13,709 nucleotides of DNA from Bacillota bacterium (GCA_023441125.1 JAEZQV010000488.1:1-13709); one strand, 5' to 3'; shown: positions 1 to 8,244, counted from the first letter of the stretch. Notes: a model not told the origin generated them from the sequence alone. Program-made: numbers and translations.

Positions 1-348
1 CCGCATTCTGGCCATAAGCTCGCCCACACTGAATGGCTTGGTCACATAGTCGTCGGCCCCGGCGTCAAGCGCATCAATTTTTTCCTGTTCCTGATCGCGT
101 GCCGTTAAAACAATAATCGGCGTCTGGGACCATTCCCGGATGGCCTTAACCACTTCTTTCCCGTCTCTGTCCGGCAGCCCCAGGTCAATAATCAGCAAAT
201 CCGGTTTATAGGTTGCCGCGCGGTTGATGCCGTCACTGCCGGTAGCCGCTTCCTCAATTTCGTAGCCGTGGGCGCCCAGTGAAACCTTGAGCAGCTTTCT
301 AATCTGAGGCTCATCATCAATTACCAAAATGCGCATTCCTTTTTCCAT
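1..348 (-). CDS. kdpE: KdpE-type response regulator, receiver domain (partial, runs off left edge)
   Basis: The 116 codons visible form an almost complete CheY-like receiver domain of an OmpR/PhoB-class response regulator; the DNA-binding winged-helix half lies outside the window. Visible landmarks are the acidic pair after LVI (D11, D12), the phospho-acceptor D55 in LLIIDLGLP, T82 in IVLTARD and the invariant K104 in VTKPFS. Identification as KdpE rests on sequence similarity plus the kdpD fragment directly upstream. The start ATG (348-346) lies one base past the kdpD stop, so translation is probably coupled; an internal ATG four codons later is an alternative start. KdpE normally activates kdpFABC, the high-affinity potassium ATPase, when phosphorylated by KdpD. 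Here the neighbouring KdpD has no kinase domain, so another phosphodonor would be needed (inference). Confidence 0.85.
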   Translation of the reverse strand, partial: MEKGMRILVIDDEPQIRKLLKVSLGAHGYEIEEAATGSDGINRAATYKPDLLIIDLGLPDRDGKEVVKAIREWSQTPIIVLTARDQEQEKIDALDAGADDYVTKPFSVGELMARMR

Positions 349-349
349 G

Positions 350-964
350 TCACCTTACCGTCCTTTCCGGAACTATCAGCTTCGCCGCCGCCGGCATGAC
401 CCGGCCGGCCGCCGGCCCAGGGCCGTCGATACGGTGCTCCCGCATATACCCGCTCATTTCCTGGTCGACATGATTAGCGGTAAAACGCAGCGCCAATTCC
501 CGCAGCGCGTTGATATTGCCCGGACGGAAAAACTTGCACATACCTTGTTCGCTCTGCGTTGGAACAGCCACTTTGTCTTCCTGGAAACGGCGGACATGAC
601 GGGAGCCGGGAATATTGGCGTGAGCCAACTCGTCGATGACTACCAGCTCCGGCCGGCGTAACAGCACAGCGTCAATATCCAGTTCCTGCAGCATGGTTCC
701 CTGGTAATGGGCCGTGCGCGGCAGTATCTGCGGCATTCCGGCCAGCATATCCCCGGTTTCCGGCCGGCCATGGGTCTCCACCCAGGCAATGGCGACGTCA
801 ACCCCTTCTGCATAGCGCGCCCGCGCTGCTTCCAGCATGGTATAGGTTTTGCCGACACCGGCGGCAGCACCCAGAAATACTGTCAGTTTTCCCCGCTTTT
901 CTTTAGGGCTGCGTTCGACAGGCGCCGCAGGGTCAGGCTGCCTTGTGTAGTCATTTTTTATCAT
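350..964 (-). CDS. kdpD: Truncated KdpD: N-terminal P-loop sensor domain only, with internal deletion
   Basis: A 204-residue protein matching the N-terminal domain of the potassium/osmo-sensor kinase KdpD (full-length proteins are about 900 residues). It keeps the Walker A motif GAAAGVGKT, VETHGRPET, the Walker B-like VVIDELAHANIPGSRH, and the distal block FFRPGNINALRELALR. Between RHVRRFQ and KVAVPTQSEQ roughly 65-70 residues found in normal KdpD are missing, including the usual DV(Y/F)TT.NVQHLESLND segment, with reading frame kept. The protein ends after a few residues of the next region: there is no complete USP domain, no membrane segment and no histidine kinase. Start chosen at the ATG at 964, which has GGGAGG four bases upstream; an in-frame ATG at 1021 has no ribosome binding site. 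Either a reduced, still translated sensor ATPase or an early-stage pseudogene; the one-base gap to kdpE favours retained coupling. Confidence 0.8.
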   Translation of the reverse strand: MIKNDYTRQPDPAAPVERSPKEKRGKLTVFLGAAAGVGKTYTMLEAARARYAEGVDVAIAWVETHGRPETGDMLAGMPQILPRTAHYQGTMLQELDIDAVLLRRPELVVIDELAHANIPGSRHVRRFQEDKVAVPTQSEQGMCKFFRPGNINALRELALRFTANHVDQEMSGYMREHRIDGPGPAAGRVMPAAAKLIVPERTVR

Positions 965-1021
965 AGGGCCTCCCGCCAACAGACTACGTTCATCTGTAAT
1001 GTAATAGCCAGTTGTCCTCAT

Positions 1022-1049
1022 ATAAGCAATGCTTATTTTCTTAAGTATA
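1022..1049 (-). promoter_or_regulatory. Candidate kdpDE promoter -10 and operator palindrome
   Basis: On the minus strand a TATACT (-10-like, 1049-1044) is followed by a 15-bp palindrome with arms ATAAGCA and TGCTTAT around one central base (1022-1036), about where transcription would start. No good -35 is seen at 17 bp (GCCGCA), so any promoter would be weak or activator-dependent. Binding by KdpE is only a guess. Confidence 0.35.
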
Positions 1050-1092
1050 CTCCTATTTGCCGTTAATGCGGCGGCATATTATCGAGCCTGTC

Positions 1093-1141
1093 TGCAAAAA
1101 ACAGCAACAAAAAGGAGCATTTCGTTAAATACAAAATGCTC
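1093..1141 (-). terminator. Rho-independent terminator of the XRE regulator gene
   Basis: Arms GAGCATTT (1141-1134) and AAATGCTC (1122-1115) pair perfectly over 8 bp with an 11-base loop. On the minus strand the stem is followed by CTTTTTGTTGCTGTTTTTT. It lies five bases after the stop of the XRE gene and separates that gene from kdpDE. Confidence 0.8.
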
Positions 1142-1145
1142 TGTT

Positions 1146-1448
1146 CTAATCCAGTTTATGTGCGGCTGTCTTGAATTTTCCCAACACAACAAGCTGGCAG
1201 CCGCAGTCTTTTTCCGTAAGAATCAAATCGCCGTTTGCGTCATACACCACGTTGCAGCCGCCTACCAGGTCGGGAATGGGTACCTGGAGCGCTGCCGCCA
1301 GCCGGGAAATGGTAGCGGTTCCCGGTCGCCATTTATCTTCTTCATAGGATTGAATCGCCAATAAAGACACACCGACGGCACTGGCGAGCTCCGCCTGGCT
1401 CATGCCTCTGGCATCCCGCAGCGTATGGATGTTTCTGCCGATCACCAT
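1146..1448 (-). CDS. XRE-family helix-turn-helix regulator with C-terminal cysteines
   Basis: A 100-residue Cro/CI-type DNA-binding protein. The helix-turn-helix spans about residues 5-62: GMSQAELASAVGVS is the first helix-turn and LLAIQSYEEDKWRPGTATI the recognition region, ending in the typical ISRLAAALQVPIPDL. The short C-terminal part (63-100) predicts as beta strands (NVVYDANGDLILTEKD) and holds three cysteines, C65, C82 and C84 (a CGC pair), which could bind metal or respond to redox; this is inference. The ATG at 1448 is preceded by GGGGGA about four bases away; the next codon, GTG, is an alternative start. Its own terminator follows, so it is a single-gene unit. Target unknown; repeated GTAAAG elements upstream may be autoregulatory sites. 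Confidence 0.85.
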   Translation of the reverse strand: MVIGRNIHTLRDARGMSQAELASAVGVSLLAIQSYEEDKWRPGTATISRLAAALQVPIPDLVGGCNVVYDANGDLILTEKDCGCQLVVLGKFKTAAHKLD

Positions 1449-1490
1449 ATATCCCCCTATAAATACCTGAGCAATAATTGGCTACATACT

Positions 1491-1560
1491 TATTGTAAAG
1501 GGGATGGCGATAAAAAATCAGTAAAGAAATCGCTTACCGCTATAAAAATTTTGTAAAGAT
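1491..1560. promoter_or_regulatory. Upstream region of XRE gene with three GTAAAG direct repeats
   Basis: GTAAAG occurs at 1495-1500, 1521-1526 and 1553-1558 in the same orientation (CTTTAC on the coding strand of the XRE gene). The first two are followed, within 4-9 bases, by GCG or CGC and then an AT run (ATAAAAA). CTTTACA also resembles a -35 element (TTTACA), but no convincing -10 at 16-18 bp was found. Candidate operator array for the XRE protein. Confidence 0.3.
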
Positions 1561-1588
1561 CGCCGGCGGCGAACCACTGCCTGCAAGG

Positions 1589-1999
1589 CTATTGCCCAAA
1601 AAGGCTTTTCATTTCCCGGTAGGAGGTAATCAGAACCATATTTTTATTTAACTCCGGCTGCACATTATCCTCGAGGCCCAGTACGAAATAGATCGCTTTC
1701 ACAGACTGCAGCCGGTTTAATTTTTCCAAGTCAAAATACAGTTTGGGGGTATCAACAATATAAACATCGTAACCGCCGAACTCTATTTTGGCATAGACAT
1801 CCTCAACCTTATTAATTCTTTCAAAAATGGAAAAACCAACCGGTTGTTTCTTATTTTGCAGTATCTGTTTCAGGTAGTGCTCCGCCGATGTCTCCCCGTC
1901 AAAAAACAATACTTTTTTGCCGCTCTCAGCCAGCTTAATGCCGATTTCCAATGCTTTCGCCGTTTTGCCGGACCCTGTATTGCCCATAATTAGCTTCAT
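1589..1999 (-). CDS. Small orphan P-loop ATPase (RecA/DnaB-like core)
   Basis: A 136-residue soluble protein of unknown role. It begins almost directly with a Walker A motif, GNTGSGKT (residues 6-13), then a helix and KKVLFFDGET (29-37), which resembles the second strand of RecA-fold ATPases such as DnaB or RadA (VLYFSLE). A Walker B-like strand YDVYIVD ends at D83. The chain then ends after LITSYREMKSLFGQ, so it is much shorter than any helicase or recombinase and has no recognisable DNA-binding or partner domain. The ATG at 1999 has GGGAGAG upstream at proper spacing. It is divergent from the STAS gene across a 173-base AT-rich spacer. I cannot assign a function; a small anti-conjugation-type or regulatory NTPase is possible but unsupported. 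Confidence 0.75.
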   Translation of the reverse strand: MKLIMGNTGSGKTAKALEIGIKLAESGKKVLFFDGETSAEHYLKQILQNKKQPVGFSIFERINKVEDVYAKIEFGGYDVYIVDTPKLYFDLEKLNRLQSVKAIYFVLGLEDNVQPELNKNMVLITSYREMKSLFGQ

Positions 2000-2084
2000 A
2001 TGCTTCTCTCCCTTATTAGAATCTAGAGATTATGAGTGATAAAAATAACAAATGAATTATTCTGCAGTTTTTTACCAAATTCCT

Positions 2085-2153
2085 TTAAAGCTTTAAGAAA
2101 ATATAGCTTTTGTAAAACTTTATGTTTTAAGAAAATACTTATTATTGTATAAT
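2085..2153 (+). promoter_or_regulatory. STAS gene promoter region with 12-bp direct repeat
   Basis: A perfect -10 hexamer TATAAT lies at 2148-2153, 19 bases before the start codon, but the -35 position is poor (TTTTAA at 17 bp). The sequence TTTAAGAAAATA occurs twice, at 2092-2103 and 2126-2137, 34 bp apart; the second copy overlaps the -35 position. The first copy overlaps a perfect 12-bp palindrome TTAAAGCTTTAA (2085-2096). This arrangement would suit an activator or repressor. Confidence 0.5.
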
Positions 2154-2172
2154 TTGTTTGAGGTGGAATTAA

Positions 2173-2475
2173 GTGAAAACCAATGAAGGCGATAATCTGG
2201 TTACCGTAACACTGCCGGACCAGTGCATCGCTACCAATGCCAACAGTATTAAGGACCAGATAAATAAATTTGCCGGCGGACCGTATAAGTACATCTGTCT
2301 GGATTTCAGCGAGACACGCCACATCGATGCGGCCGGTATCGGCGCAATTGCCGCCGCCGTCTTTCAGGCCCGTCCCAAAGGCTATGTACTTTCCATGCAA
2401 GGCGCCACCGGTCAGGTGTTGGATATGCTGGCAGCCACCGGGGTTGACCGCCTGTTAGCCAATACCCGCGAATGA
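2173..2475 (+). CDS. Stand-alone STAS-domain protein lacking the phospho-serine
   Basis: A 100-residue protein consisting of one STAS domain, the fold of anti-anti-sigma factors such as SpoIIAA and RsbV. The conserved loop reads CLDFSETRHIDAAGIGAI (42-59): the family aspartate D52 is present but the position of the phosphorylatable serine (SpoIIAA Ser58) is A53, in IDAAG instead of the usual IDSSG. It therefore probably cannot be switched off by a SpoIIAB/RsbW-type kinase. The start is GTG at 2173 with AGGTGG seven bases upstream; no other start has a comparable ribosome binding site. No anti-sigma kinase, phosphatase or transporter gene is adjacent, and a strong terminator follows, so it is monocistronic. 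It could be a constitutively active antagonist, a partner in a stressosome-like or lipid-transport (MlaB-like) complex; the sequence does not decide. Confidence 0.85.
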   Translation: MKTNEGDNLVTVTLPDQCIATNANSIKDQINKFAGGPYKYICLDFSETRHIDAAGIGAIAAAVFQARPKGYVLSMQGATGQVLDMLAATGVDRLLANTRE

Positions 2476-2483
2476 GTCGTGAC

Positions 2484-2530
2484 GCAGCCGGTTGGGATAT
2501 TGCACCCAGCCGGCTGCTTGTTTTGCTCTT
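2484..2530 (+). terminator. Rho-independent terminator of the STAS gene
   Basis: Arms GCAGCCGGTTGGG (2484-2496) and CCCAGCCGGCTGC (2505-2517) pair over 13 bp with one G-T wobble and an 8-base loop, followed by TTGTTTTGCTCTT. It begins eight bases after the STAS stop codon. Confidence 0.85.
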
Positions 2531-2716
2531 GACATTGGTTAGGTTGATTTCACGCTGCTGCTGCCGCTACTGCCCCAGGACTTTTCTTTTATTTATCCGC
2601 TTCCCATGTATACATATAAATCATGTACTCTCCGGAAGGTAATTGCCGGCAAATGTCTAATAAATAAGAACTACTTGCAGTTTTTCATTTTATTTATAAA
2701 ATCGAGGAGGATCACA

Positions 2717-3883
2717 ATGGCCAAAAGCTCTCGCTACATAGGCTACCTGACAATTGCGCTTATCGTACTTACCAGTCTCATTGCCGGTTGCGGCGATAAC
2801 GGCAGCAAGGATATTAAAATCGGTATGGTGTATGAACTGACCGGCAATACGGCATCCTACGGCACATCGGCCGCCAATGGCGCCAAACTGGCTTTCAAGG
2901 AAATTAACGCGAAAGGCGGCGTGCTGGGCAAACAAATTCAAATCGTTACCGCCGATAACAAAGGCGAACCTTCCGAATCCACAAATGCCATGGCCAAAGT
3001 AATTACCCAGGACAGGGTTGCCGCGGTCACCGGCTTTACCGTCAGTTCCTGTGGCATTGCCGCTTCCGCGGTTGCAGAAGCCAACAAGATTCCGTTTGTA
3101 GCTGCCGCTACGGTTAACCCCCGGGTTACGGTGGACGATCAGACCGGCAAAGTAAAAGATTTTACCTTCCGCGCTTGCTTTATCGACTCCTTTCAGGGCA
3201 CGGTAGGGGCCAACTTCGCCCTGAATACCCTGAAAGCCAAAAATGTCGCTATTATGACCGATAACTCCAGCGATTACAGCAAAGGGTTAACGCAGATATT
3301 TAAAACCACCTTTACTGCCGGCGGCGGCCAAATTCTGGCCGAGGAAGCTTACCTCCAGAAAGACCAGGATTTTAAGCCTATCCTCACCAAGATTAAGGCG
3401 CAAAATCCGGAGCTATTATACATCCCCGGTTATTATGAAGACGTAGGCAAAATTGTTAAGCAGGCCCGCGAGTTGGGCATCACCATACCGGTACTGGGCG
3501 CCGACGCCTGGGATTCGCCTAAATTAGTGGAAATTGGCGGTCCTCAGCCTTTAAACAATACGTACTTCACTAATTTTTACTCGGTAGAAGATAAGAATCC
3601 GACCTCCAACGCTTTTGTGGAAGCGTATAAGAAGGAATACGGCCAAACTCCGGATTCCATGGCAGCTATGGGCTATGACGCCGCCTATCTCTTAATCGAC
3701 GGCATTGCCCGCGCCAACAGCACCGAGCCTAATAAAATCAGGGAAGCACTGGCGAACACCCAGAGCTTCAAAAGTGTAAGCGGCGATATGAAGCTGAATG
3801 CGACCCATGACGCTGTCCGCGGCGTGGTTATTATTGAAATGAAAGACGGCAAACAGGTATACAAAGAAACAGTGCGGCCCTAA
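2717..3883 (+). CDS. Branched-chain amino acid-type ABC substrate-binding lipoprotein (LivK-like)
   Basis: A 388-residue extracytoplasmic binding protein of the Peripla_BP_6/LivJ-LivK class. Residues 1-25 are a lipoprotein signal with positively charged start, hydrophobic core and lipobox LIAGC (acylated C25). The mature part opens with IKIGMVYELTGNTASYG, the usual ligand-site strand and loop, and continues with GAKLAFKEINAKGGVLG, AVTGFTVSS, IPFVAAATVNP, a second lobe (NVAIMTDNSSDYSKG, ILGAD-like VLGADAWDS) and a C-terminal MGYDAAYLLIDGI. It would bind leucine/isoleucine/valine or another small carboxylate ligand. Start at the ATG at 2717, with GAGGAGG six bases before it; the longer in-frame start at 2606 would bury the signal peptide and has no ribosome binding site. 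No livH, livM, livG or livF gene is next to it: a strong terminator follows and the next gene is convergent, so the permease must be supplied elsewhere. Confidence 0.9.
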   Translation: MAKSSRYIGYLTIALIVLTSLIAGCGDNGSKDIKIGMVYELTGNTASYGTSAANGAKLAFKEINAKGGVLGKQIQIVTADNKGEPSESTNAMAKVITQDRVAAVTGFTVSSCGIAASAVAEANKIPFVAAATVNPRVTVDDQTGKVKDFTFRACFIDSFQGTVGANFALNTLKAKNVAIMTDNSSDYSKGLTQIFKTTFTAGGGQILAEEAYLQKDQDFKPILTKIKAQNPELLYIPGYYEDVGKIVKQARELGITIPVLGADAWDSPKLVEIGGPQPLNNTYFTNFYSVEDKNPTSNAFVEAYKKEYGQTPDSMAAMGYDAAYLLIDGIARANSTEPNKIREALANTQSFKSVSGDMKLNATHDAVRGVVIIEMKDGKQVYKETVRP

Positions 3884-3901
3884 AGGCCACACTGAGGATC
3901 T

Positions 3902-3943
3902 ACGGAAAAAGCCTCCGGCCAAGCAGCCGCAGGCTTTTTCCGT
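3902..3943. terminator. Bidirectional terminator between binding protein and AEC transporter
   Basis: Arms ACGGAAAAAGCCT (3902-3914) and AGGCTTTTTCCGT (3931-3943) pair perfectly over 13 bp, with a further CGGC/GCCG pairing inside. The A5 and T5 runs within the arms supply a U-tract in either direction. It lies between the 3' ends of two convergent genes and can serve both. Confidence 0.85.
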
Positions 3944-3977
3944 TATAAGGCCGGCTGGCCGGTCAACCTTCTTCAGC

Positions 3978-4919
3978 TTACGTATGCAGCCATAAAAACA
4001 AGAGTGGATACACAGCCCCCAGGAAAACGGCCGTTGTCAGAAAAAAGGCCGCCCCTGCCAGATCCAGGTCCAGGTCATACAGCCGCGCCAGCACAATGGC
4101 GTTAATACCGGTCGGGCCGCTGGCCGCAATCAGGATCGAGCCGAAAATAACAGGGTCGGTAAACAGCGGATAAGCAAGCAGCACCGTCACCAGCGGCGAA
4201 ACAACGAATTTGATCGGCACCAGGCGGGTAATGCATAAGCCGTAGTACTTTTTCATGGTAGAAAACTGGATGGAATAGCCGGCCGGTATCAGCGCCGTCC
4301 AGGCCGACACATGGATAAGAATCTGAAAGACATCCCCCAGAAAATCCGGCCTGGGCACGGCGGCGGCCGAAAACAGCGCGCCCACCGCCAGACCGGCTAC
4401 CGGCAGCTGCTTGCGGTTAAAAAACAGTGCAGCCAGCTTCAGTTTACTGTCAGCAGTTGTGCTTTGGAACATTTGCTGGTAATAATGCGCCACCGGAAAG
4501 CAGAACAAAAGAAACACCAGGTTCTGGGCCAGGGCTATGATCTGAATATAGGCAAAACCGGGCTCGCCAAACAGAAAAAACGTGCATAACCCGCCAAGCG
4601 TTCCGGTATTGGACAGCATGGCCGCAGCCAGATAGCTGGCCTTGGCCGGCCCGTCTTCATATTTTTTGTTCAGATAAGCCACCAGAGCCGGAATAAAACT
4701 TAGGATCACGCCAAAAACCGGCAGCCAGAGAAGAATACCGGCCTTGAGCGGCACTACCCAGATGCTGAGCAGCGACAGGATGGTGCAGAACACGGTAATA
4801 TTAATCATAATGATCCGGTCACAGGCCTGTTCGCTCAGCCAGGACTTATTGTGAAGATAATACCCGGCCACCAGCGGTAAAATAAAATCCAAAATAAAAT
4901 ACAGCAGCTTTAATGCCAT
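3978..4919 (-). CDS. AEC-family (auxin efflux carrier-type) transporter
   Basis: A 313-residue integral membrane protein with about ten hydrophobic segments, the size and layout of bacterial AEC (PF03547) carriers such as MleP/MdcF. It shows the internal two-fold pattern of the family: a first bundle with AAMLSNTGTLGGLCTFFLFG (the SN.G..G motif near residue 100) and a second bundle with ILIAASGPTGINAIVLARLYDLD near the C-terminus, both with broken-helix glycines and polar residues in the membrane. Characterised bacterial members move malate, malonate or related organic acids; the substrate here is not predictable. The ATG at 4919 has GGGGGAGAG seven bases upstream and a good promoter in front. 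It is a single-gene unit ending at the shared terminator. Confidence 0.85.
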   Translation of the reverse strand: MALKLLYFILDFILPLVAGYYLHNKSWLSEQACDRIIMINITVFCTILSLLSIWVVPLKAGILLWLPVFGVILSFIPALVAYLNKKYEDGPAKASYLAAAMLSNTGTLGGLCTFFLFGEPGFAYIQIIALAQNLVFLLFCFPVAHYYQQMFQSTTADSKLKLAALFFNRKQLPVAGLAVGALFSAAAVPRPDFLGDVFQILIHVSAWTALIPAGYSIQFSTMKKYYGLCITRLVPIKFVVSPLVTVLLAYPLFTDPVIFGSILIAASGPTGINAIVLARLYDLDLDLAGAAFFLTTAVFLGAVYPLLFLWLHT

Positions 4920-4972
4920 AGCCGAACTCTCCCCCTTGTGCCTGCCACACCCCCAACAGGCTCAATGATTCC

Positions 4973-5000
4973 ATTATAGTATAAAAAAACCAGAAAACAA
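4973..5000 (-). promoter_or_regulatory. Promoter of the AEC transporter gene
   Basis: On the minus strand TTGTTT (5000-4995) and TATAAT (4978-4973) are separated by 16 bp; the start codon is 54 bases downstream. No clear terminator was found between the upstream ABC ATPase gene and this promoter, so some read-through is possible. Confidence 0.6.
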
Positions 5001-5063
5001 TACCTGATATGCTTCAGACCGCAGGAGAGAGATTTGCCGGGCAAGGATCACCGCAAAGTTATT

Positions 5064-5843
5064 TTAAGTAGCCGTCTCGCTTGTACCCATCAGGCTCTGG
5101 GCGCTGGTATTCATCTGATATTCAATTAATTCCTTGTACTTTCGCCCAATTTCAGATGCCGGACTGACAAACACCTGGGAAGGCTTGCCTTCCTCTACAA
5201 TACTGCCCTGATCCATCAGCACGATTCTGTCGGCCACCCGCAAGGCAAAGGGCAGCTCATGGGTTACCACGATCATGGTACTGGCGCGGTAACGGGCCAG
5301 TTCTTCCATGACTACCAGCACTTCCCGCACCAGAATGGGGTCCAGTGAAGCCGTCGGCTCATCCCAGAGCATCAGTTCGGGCTCATACGCCAGTGCCCGG
5401 GCGATTCCCACCCGCTGCTGCTGGCCGCCCGACAACTGAGCCGGTACCTGCTGCAGATATTGTTCCATGCCGACTTTGGCCAGCGACTCACTGGCTTTCT
5501 TCTGCGCCGTTTCACGGTCCATCCCCCCCATTACCAGACCAAGCATGACATTTTCCAGCGCGCTTAAGCGCCCGATTAAATTAAAATGCTGAAAGACAAA
5601 GCCGATCCGCTTTCGCTCCCTGCTTAGTTCGTCGGGACTCATGGCCAGCACATTAGCCTGATTAAGCAGAATCGTACCCCGGTCAGGCTCAACAAGGCGG
5701 TTAATCGTGCGGATGGTCGTGGATTTGCCACAACCGGACGGCCCCATCAGGACAACAATTTCCCCGGTTTGGATGGACAGACTCAAGTCGTTAATCGCTG
5801 TAATGCTGCCGAATTGCTTATGTAAATGTTGAATTTCCAGCAT
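5064..5843 (-). CDS. ABC transporter ATPase, GlnQ-like, paired with an unusual membrane protein
   Basis: A 259-residue ABC ATPase with every catalytic element: A-loop F11, Walker A GPSGCGKST (34-42), Q-loop Q85 in FVFQHFNL, signature LSGGQQQR (137-144), Walker B LMLWDEP (158-163, catalytic E162), D-loop ASLDP and switch H195 in VVTHE. The text around Walker A (TTIRTINRLVEPDRGTILL) is that of the polar amino acid uptake class (GlnQ/PhnC) and not of the LolD/MacB class. The family core ends near residue 240; the tail to 259 is unconserved and polar. It starts 13 bases after the stop of the upstream membrane protein gene, with AGGTG as ribosome binding site inside that gap, so the two are surely co-transcribed and act together. 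No substrate-binding protein gene is attached, which argues against amino acid import. Confidence 0.9.
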   Translation of the reverse strand: MLEIQHLHKQFGSITAINDLSLSIQTGEIVVLMGPSGCGKSTTIRTINRLVEPDRGTILLNQANVLAMSPDELSRERKRIGFVFQHFNLIGRLSALENVMLGLVMGGMDRETAQKKASESLAKVGMEQYLQQVPAQLSGGQQQRVGIARALAYEPELMLWDEPTASLDPILVREVLVVMEELARYRASTMIVVTHELPFALRVADRIVLMDQGSIVEEGKPSQVFVSPASEIGRKYKELIEYQMNTSAQSLMGTSETAT

Positions 5844-5856
5844 AATAACACCTGGC

Positions 5857-8223
5857 CTATTTAAATTTCATTTTGCGGCGGTTAAGCTTTTGCTGCAGCC
5901 CTGGCCGGCCGTTGGGAATCACAATCTCCCGCATAATCTCATCAAAGGACAGTCCGAGCGCTTCGCCGGCACTGACCTCGTCGGTCTCAATGGGATTAAT
6001 CTTTTCGGCATTGTTGGCAATGAACAAACCCAGCAGGGCTCCCAAAAGCGGTACGCCGATCCAGGGTACATAGGGGATGCCGCCGCCTGATAAAAGAAAC
6101 ATCGTAGTTAGCAGCAAGGCGCCGATCCCCATGCCATACAGGCATTCCGGCGCGGTAAAGGTATTTTTAAGTCCGTGAAACAACCGCCGCCACCTTTTGG
6201 CCGGCGGCCGGCGGATAACGGTGCGCTGGCGGCGGATAACGGCCATAATAGCGGTATGGTCCAGCGTCAGAAAGGTAACGGTGGCCACCAGCGAAACCAA
6301 TCCGGCCAGCACCGATTTTACCTGGGTCAGGATGACCATAACTTCGGCCCGGGGATCAGGCTCAATTACCCCCAGGGTCGAGGTATACAGGGATATGTTG
6401 CTGTGCCCCACTACCTTCTGAATAACCGGCGTTGCCAGATCGATCGTGACGTTGCTTTTCGTCAGAATCTGCAGGCGCTGGCTGGGTATAACCTGACCGG
6501 CGATAAACTGATCCATGAGTTTGACTGTCCGGCTGATTTCCTCGTCGCTTAAGCTGGGCACAGCGGCGCCGAGGTACTGCAACTGAGCCGCCACCAGCGG
6601 GGTATTGAACTGCTGCAGCTGTCCCAGGCGGCTGCTGGTGTCATTGAGCGTCCGCCGTGCTCCCGCCGTATCAAAGGTTCGCAAACTGGCCACCGTACTG
6701 CTGCCATTGGTGACGATGCCGTCAATGGCCGCCCGGGCGCGGCGGGCATCCTCGGCAATATTGCTCAGTGTATTCAAACGGTTTTGCAGACTGGTAAGGT
6801 TTTGCTGCATGGCCGTGAGTTCGGTAATCGTGGCGCCGGCCTCGGGATTCACCAGCCGGATGACCTGTAAGGTATTGATCAAGCCGCCCATGGCCTGGGC
6901 CGAGCTGCCCAGCTGTCCCTGGATGGCGCTGGTATCTAAGTTGGCCAGGCCGCTGGTAGCCGCCTGCAGCGTGTCGCCGGCGCTGTTTAAGCTCGCCAGC
7001 GTCTGCTCGATTGCCCGCAGGCTGCTGTCATAGTTATCCAGCGAGGTGTTGGCAATCCCGATCATATTCTGGGCATCCTGGGCAAAACCGGGTATCTGCC
7101 CGACCAGCTTGGCGGTTTCTCCCAGCGCATCGCCCAGCTCATTGCGGGGATTATGAAAAGTAGCTGTCCCGACCGGGTTGGCAATGACAGAACTATTGAC
7201 CAAATAGCCCTGGCTGGGCGGCAGCTGTTTGGCATCGCCCTGAATGACGCTTGCCTCGGCGGTGCCGTTGCCCTGGACGCTCGTTACCTGGACCAGCACA
7301 TTCGCCGGGTCCACGGCCGCCGCCGTCTGAGGTTCACTGGCCGCCGCCCCCTTAAAGGCGATAACATCGCCGGACCGCATCGTCACACCGGCCGCCGGCT
7401 GAATGGTTGCTTTGGTGGTGTACGCCGTTAAAAACCGCTTAAGTTCGATAATTGTGCTGACAAACGCGGCCGTATCATTGTGCTTGGTGTCAACAGAAAC
7501 ACTTTCGGCATAACCGATGGCTTTGTCGGCCCGCAGGGCATCGGCAATCTGCTCGCCCAGGCGGATAGGGTTCTCCGGCTCACTGCCAACGGGAAAGGCC
7601 ACGTCAATCAGCTGGTAGTTGGCTAAAACACGCTCGATTTCAGCCTGTACGCCGGCCGATTGCTCCAGCGACTGGACGAGCACCGTAACCGACCCGCCGT
7701 CGCGGAAGGCAAATAATACGCCGTTAATCTGCATAATCTGGTCAATGACGGTATCTTTGGCCCCCTCCGGCACGGCTTTCAACGTAATGCGCGGCTCGGT
7801 CATAATGCTGATGCCGGACCGCCCGGGAACACTGCCGAAAATACTGTCGAGCGTCTCAAAATTTTGCTTGGTCTTATATTCTTTGGGTACTCCCACCAGG
7901 AAACTCGTCAGCCCGTTCAGAGTCGGCCCTTCTTTCAGCTTAGCCCCCGGAAAGACCTGGTTAATGACCTTTTCAATCTGCGCCCGGCCGTCTTCTTTTA
8001 CTTCATCCCGGACATTGATCAGAAAGTCGAACTCACCGTACTCTCCCACCAGGGAAGATATTGTCTCGGAAAAGTAGCTGTTGGCCGACATGGCCAGCGC
8101 CCCGGCCAGCGCTGTGCCAATGGCAATACTGACTAAGAGGAGTATTACTACGTCCCGGTTAAAGGAATTGCGAAAAAATGTCCGGACCAGCTGTTTGCGC
8201 AACACCGTCAGTGGTTTGGCCAT
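5857..8223 (-). CDS. Large ABC permease-like membrane protein with 580-residue extracytoplasmic region
   Basis: A 788-residue protein I cannot assign to a named family. By hydrophobicity there is one membrane segment near the N-terminus (about 24-45, after a basic tail), an extracytoplasmic region of about 580 residues (46-627), then three segments (about 628-653, 694-711, 719-736) and a soluble tail to 788. The loop 663-690 is very basic (RRQRTVIRR, RWRR), so it is cytoplasmic. This one-plus-three layout is that of MacB/FtsX (type VII) permeases, and the first 70 residues (LLLVSIAIGTALAGALAMSAN, then GEYGEFDFLINV) resemble such N-termini. The extracytoplasmic region has an alpha/beta part (65-215), a strand-rich part (280-350) and a long Ala/Leu/Thr/Gln-rich, probably coiled helical stretch (365-560) like the stalk of YhgE/Pip or MCE-type proteins. 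The ATG at 8223 has GAGGGGAG seven bases upstream. With the following ATPase it forms a two-gene ABC unit; export or envelope lipid handling is an inference. Confidence 0.7.
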   Translation of the reverse strand: MAKPLTVLRKQLVRTFFRNSFNRDVVILLLVSIAIGTALAGALAMSANSYFSETISSLVGEYGEFDFLINVRDEVKEDGRAQIEKVINQVFPGAKLKEGPTLNGLTSFLVGVPKEYKTKQNFETLDSIFGSVPGRSGISIMTEPRITLKAVPEGAKDTVIDQIMQINGVLFAFRDGGSVTVLVQSLEQSAGVQAEIERVLANYQLIDVAFPVGSEPENPIRLGEQIADALRADKAIGYAESVSVDTKHNDTAAFVSTIIELKRFLTAYTTKATIQPAAGVTMRSGDVIAFKGAAASEPQTAAAVDPANVLVQVTSVQGNGTAEASVIQGDAKQLPPSQGYLVNSSVIANPVGTATFHNPRNELGDALGETAKLVGQIPGFAQDAQNMIGIANTSLDNYDSSLRAIEQTLASLNSAGDTLQAATSGLANLDTSAIQGQLGSSAQAMGGLINTLQVIRLVNPEAGATITELTAMQQNLTSLQNRLNTLSNIAEDARRARAAIDGIVTNGSSTVASLRTFDTAGARRTLNDTSSRLGQLQQFNTPLVAAQLQYLGAAVPSLSDEEISRTVKLMDQFIAGQVIPSQRLQILTKSNVTIDLATPVIQKVVGHSNISLYTSTLGVIEPDPRAEVMVILTQVKSVLAGLVSLVATVTFLTLDHTAIMAVIRRQRTVIRRPPAKRWRRLFHGLKNTFTAPECLYGMGIGALLLTTMFLLSGGGIPYVPWIGVPLLGALLGLFIANNAEKINPIETDEVSAGEALGLSFDEIMREIVIPNGRPGLQQKLNRRKMKFK

Positions 8224-8244
8224 GGCTACACTCCCCTCAGAATG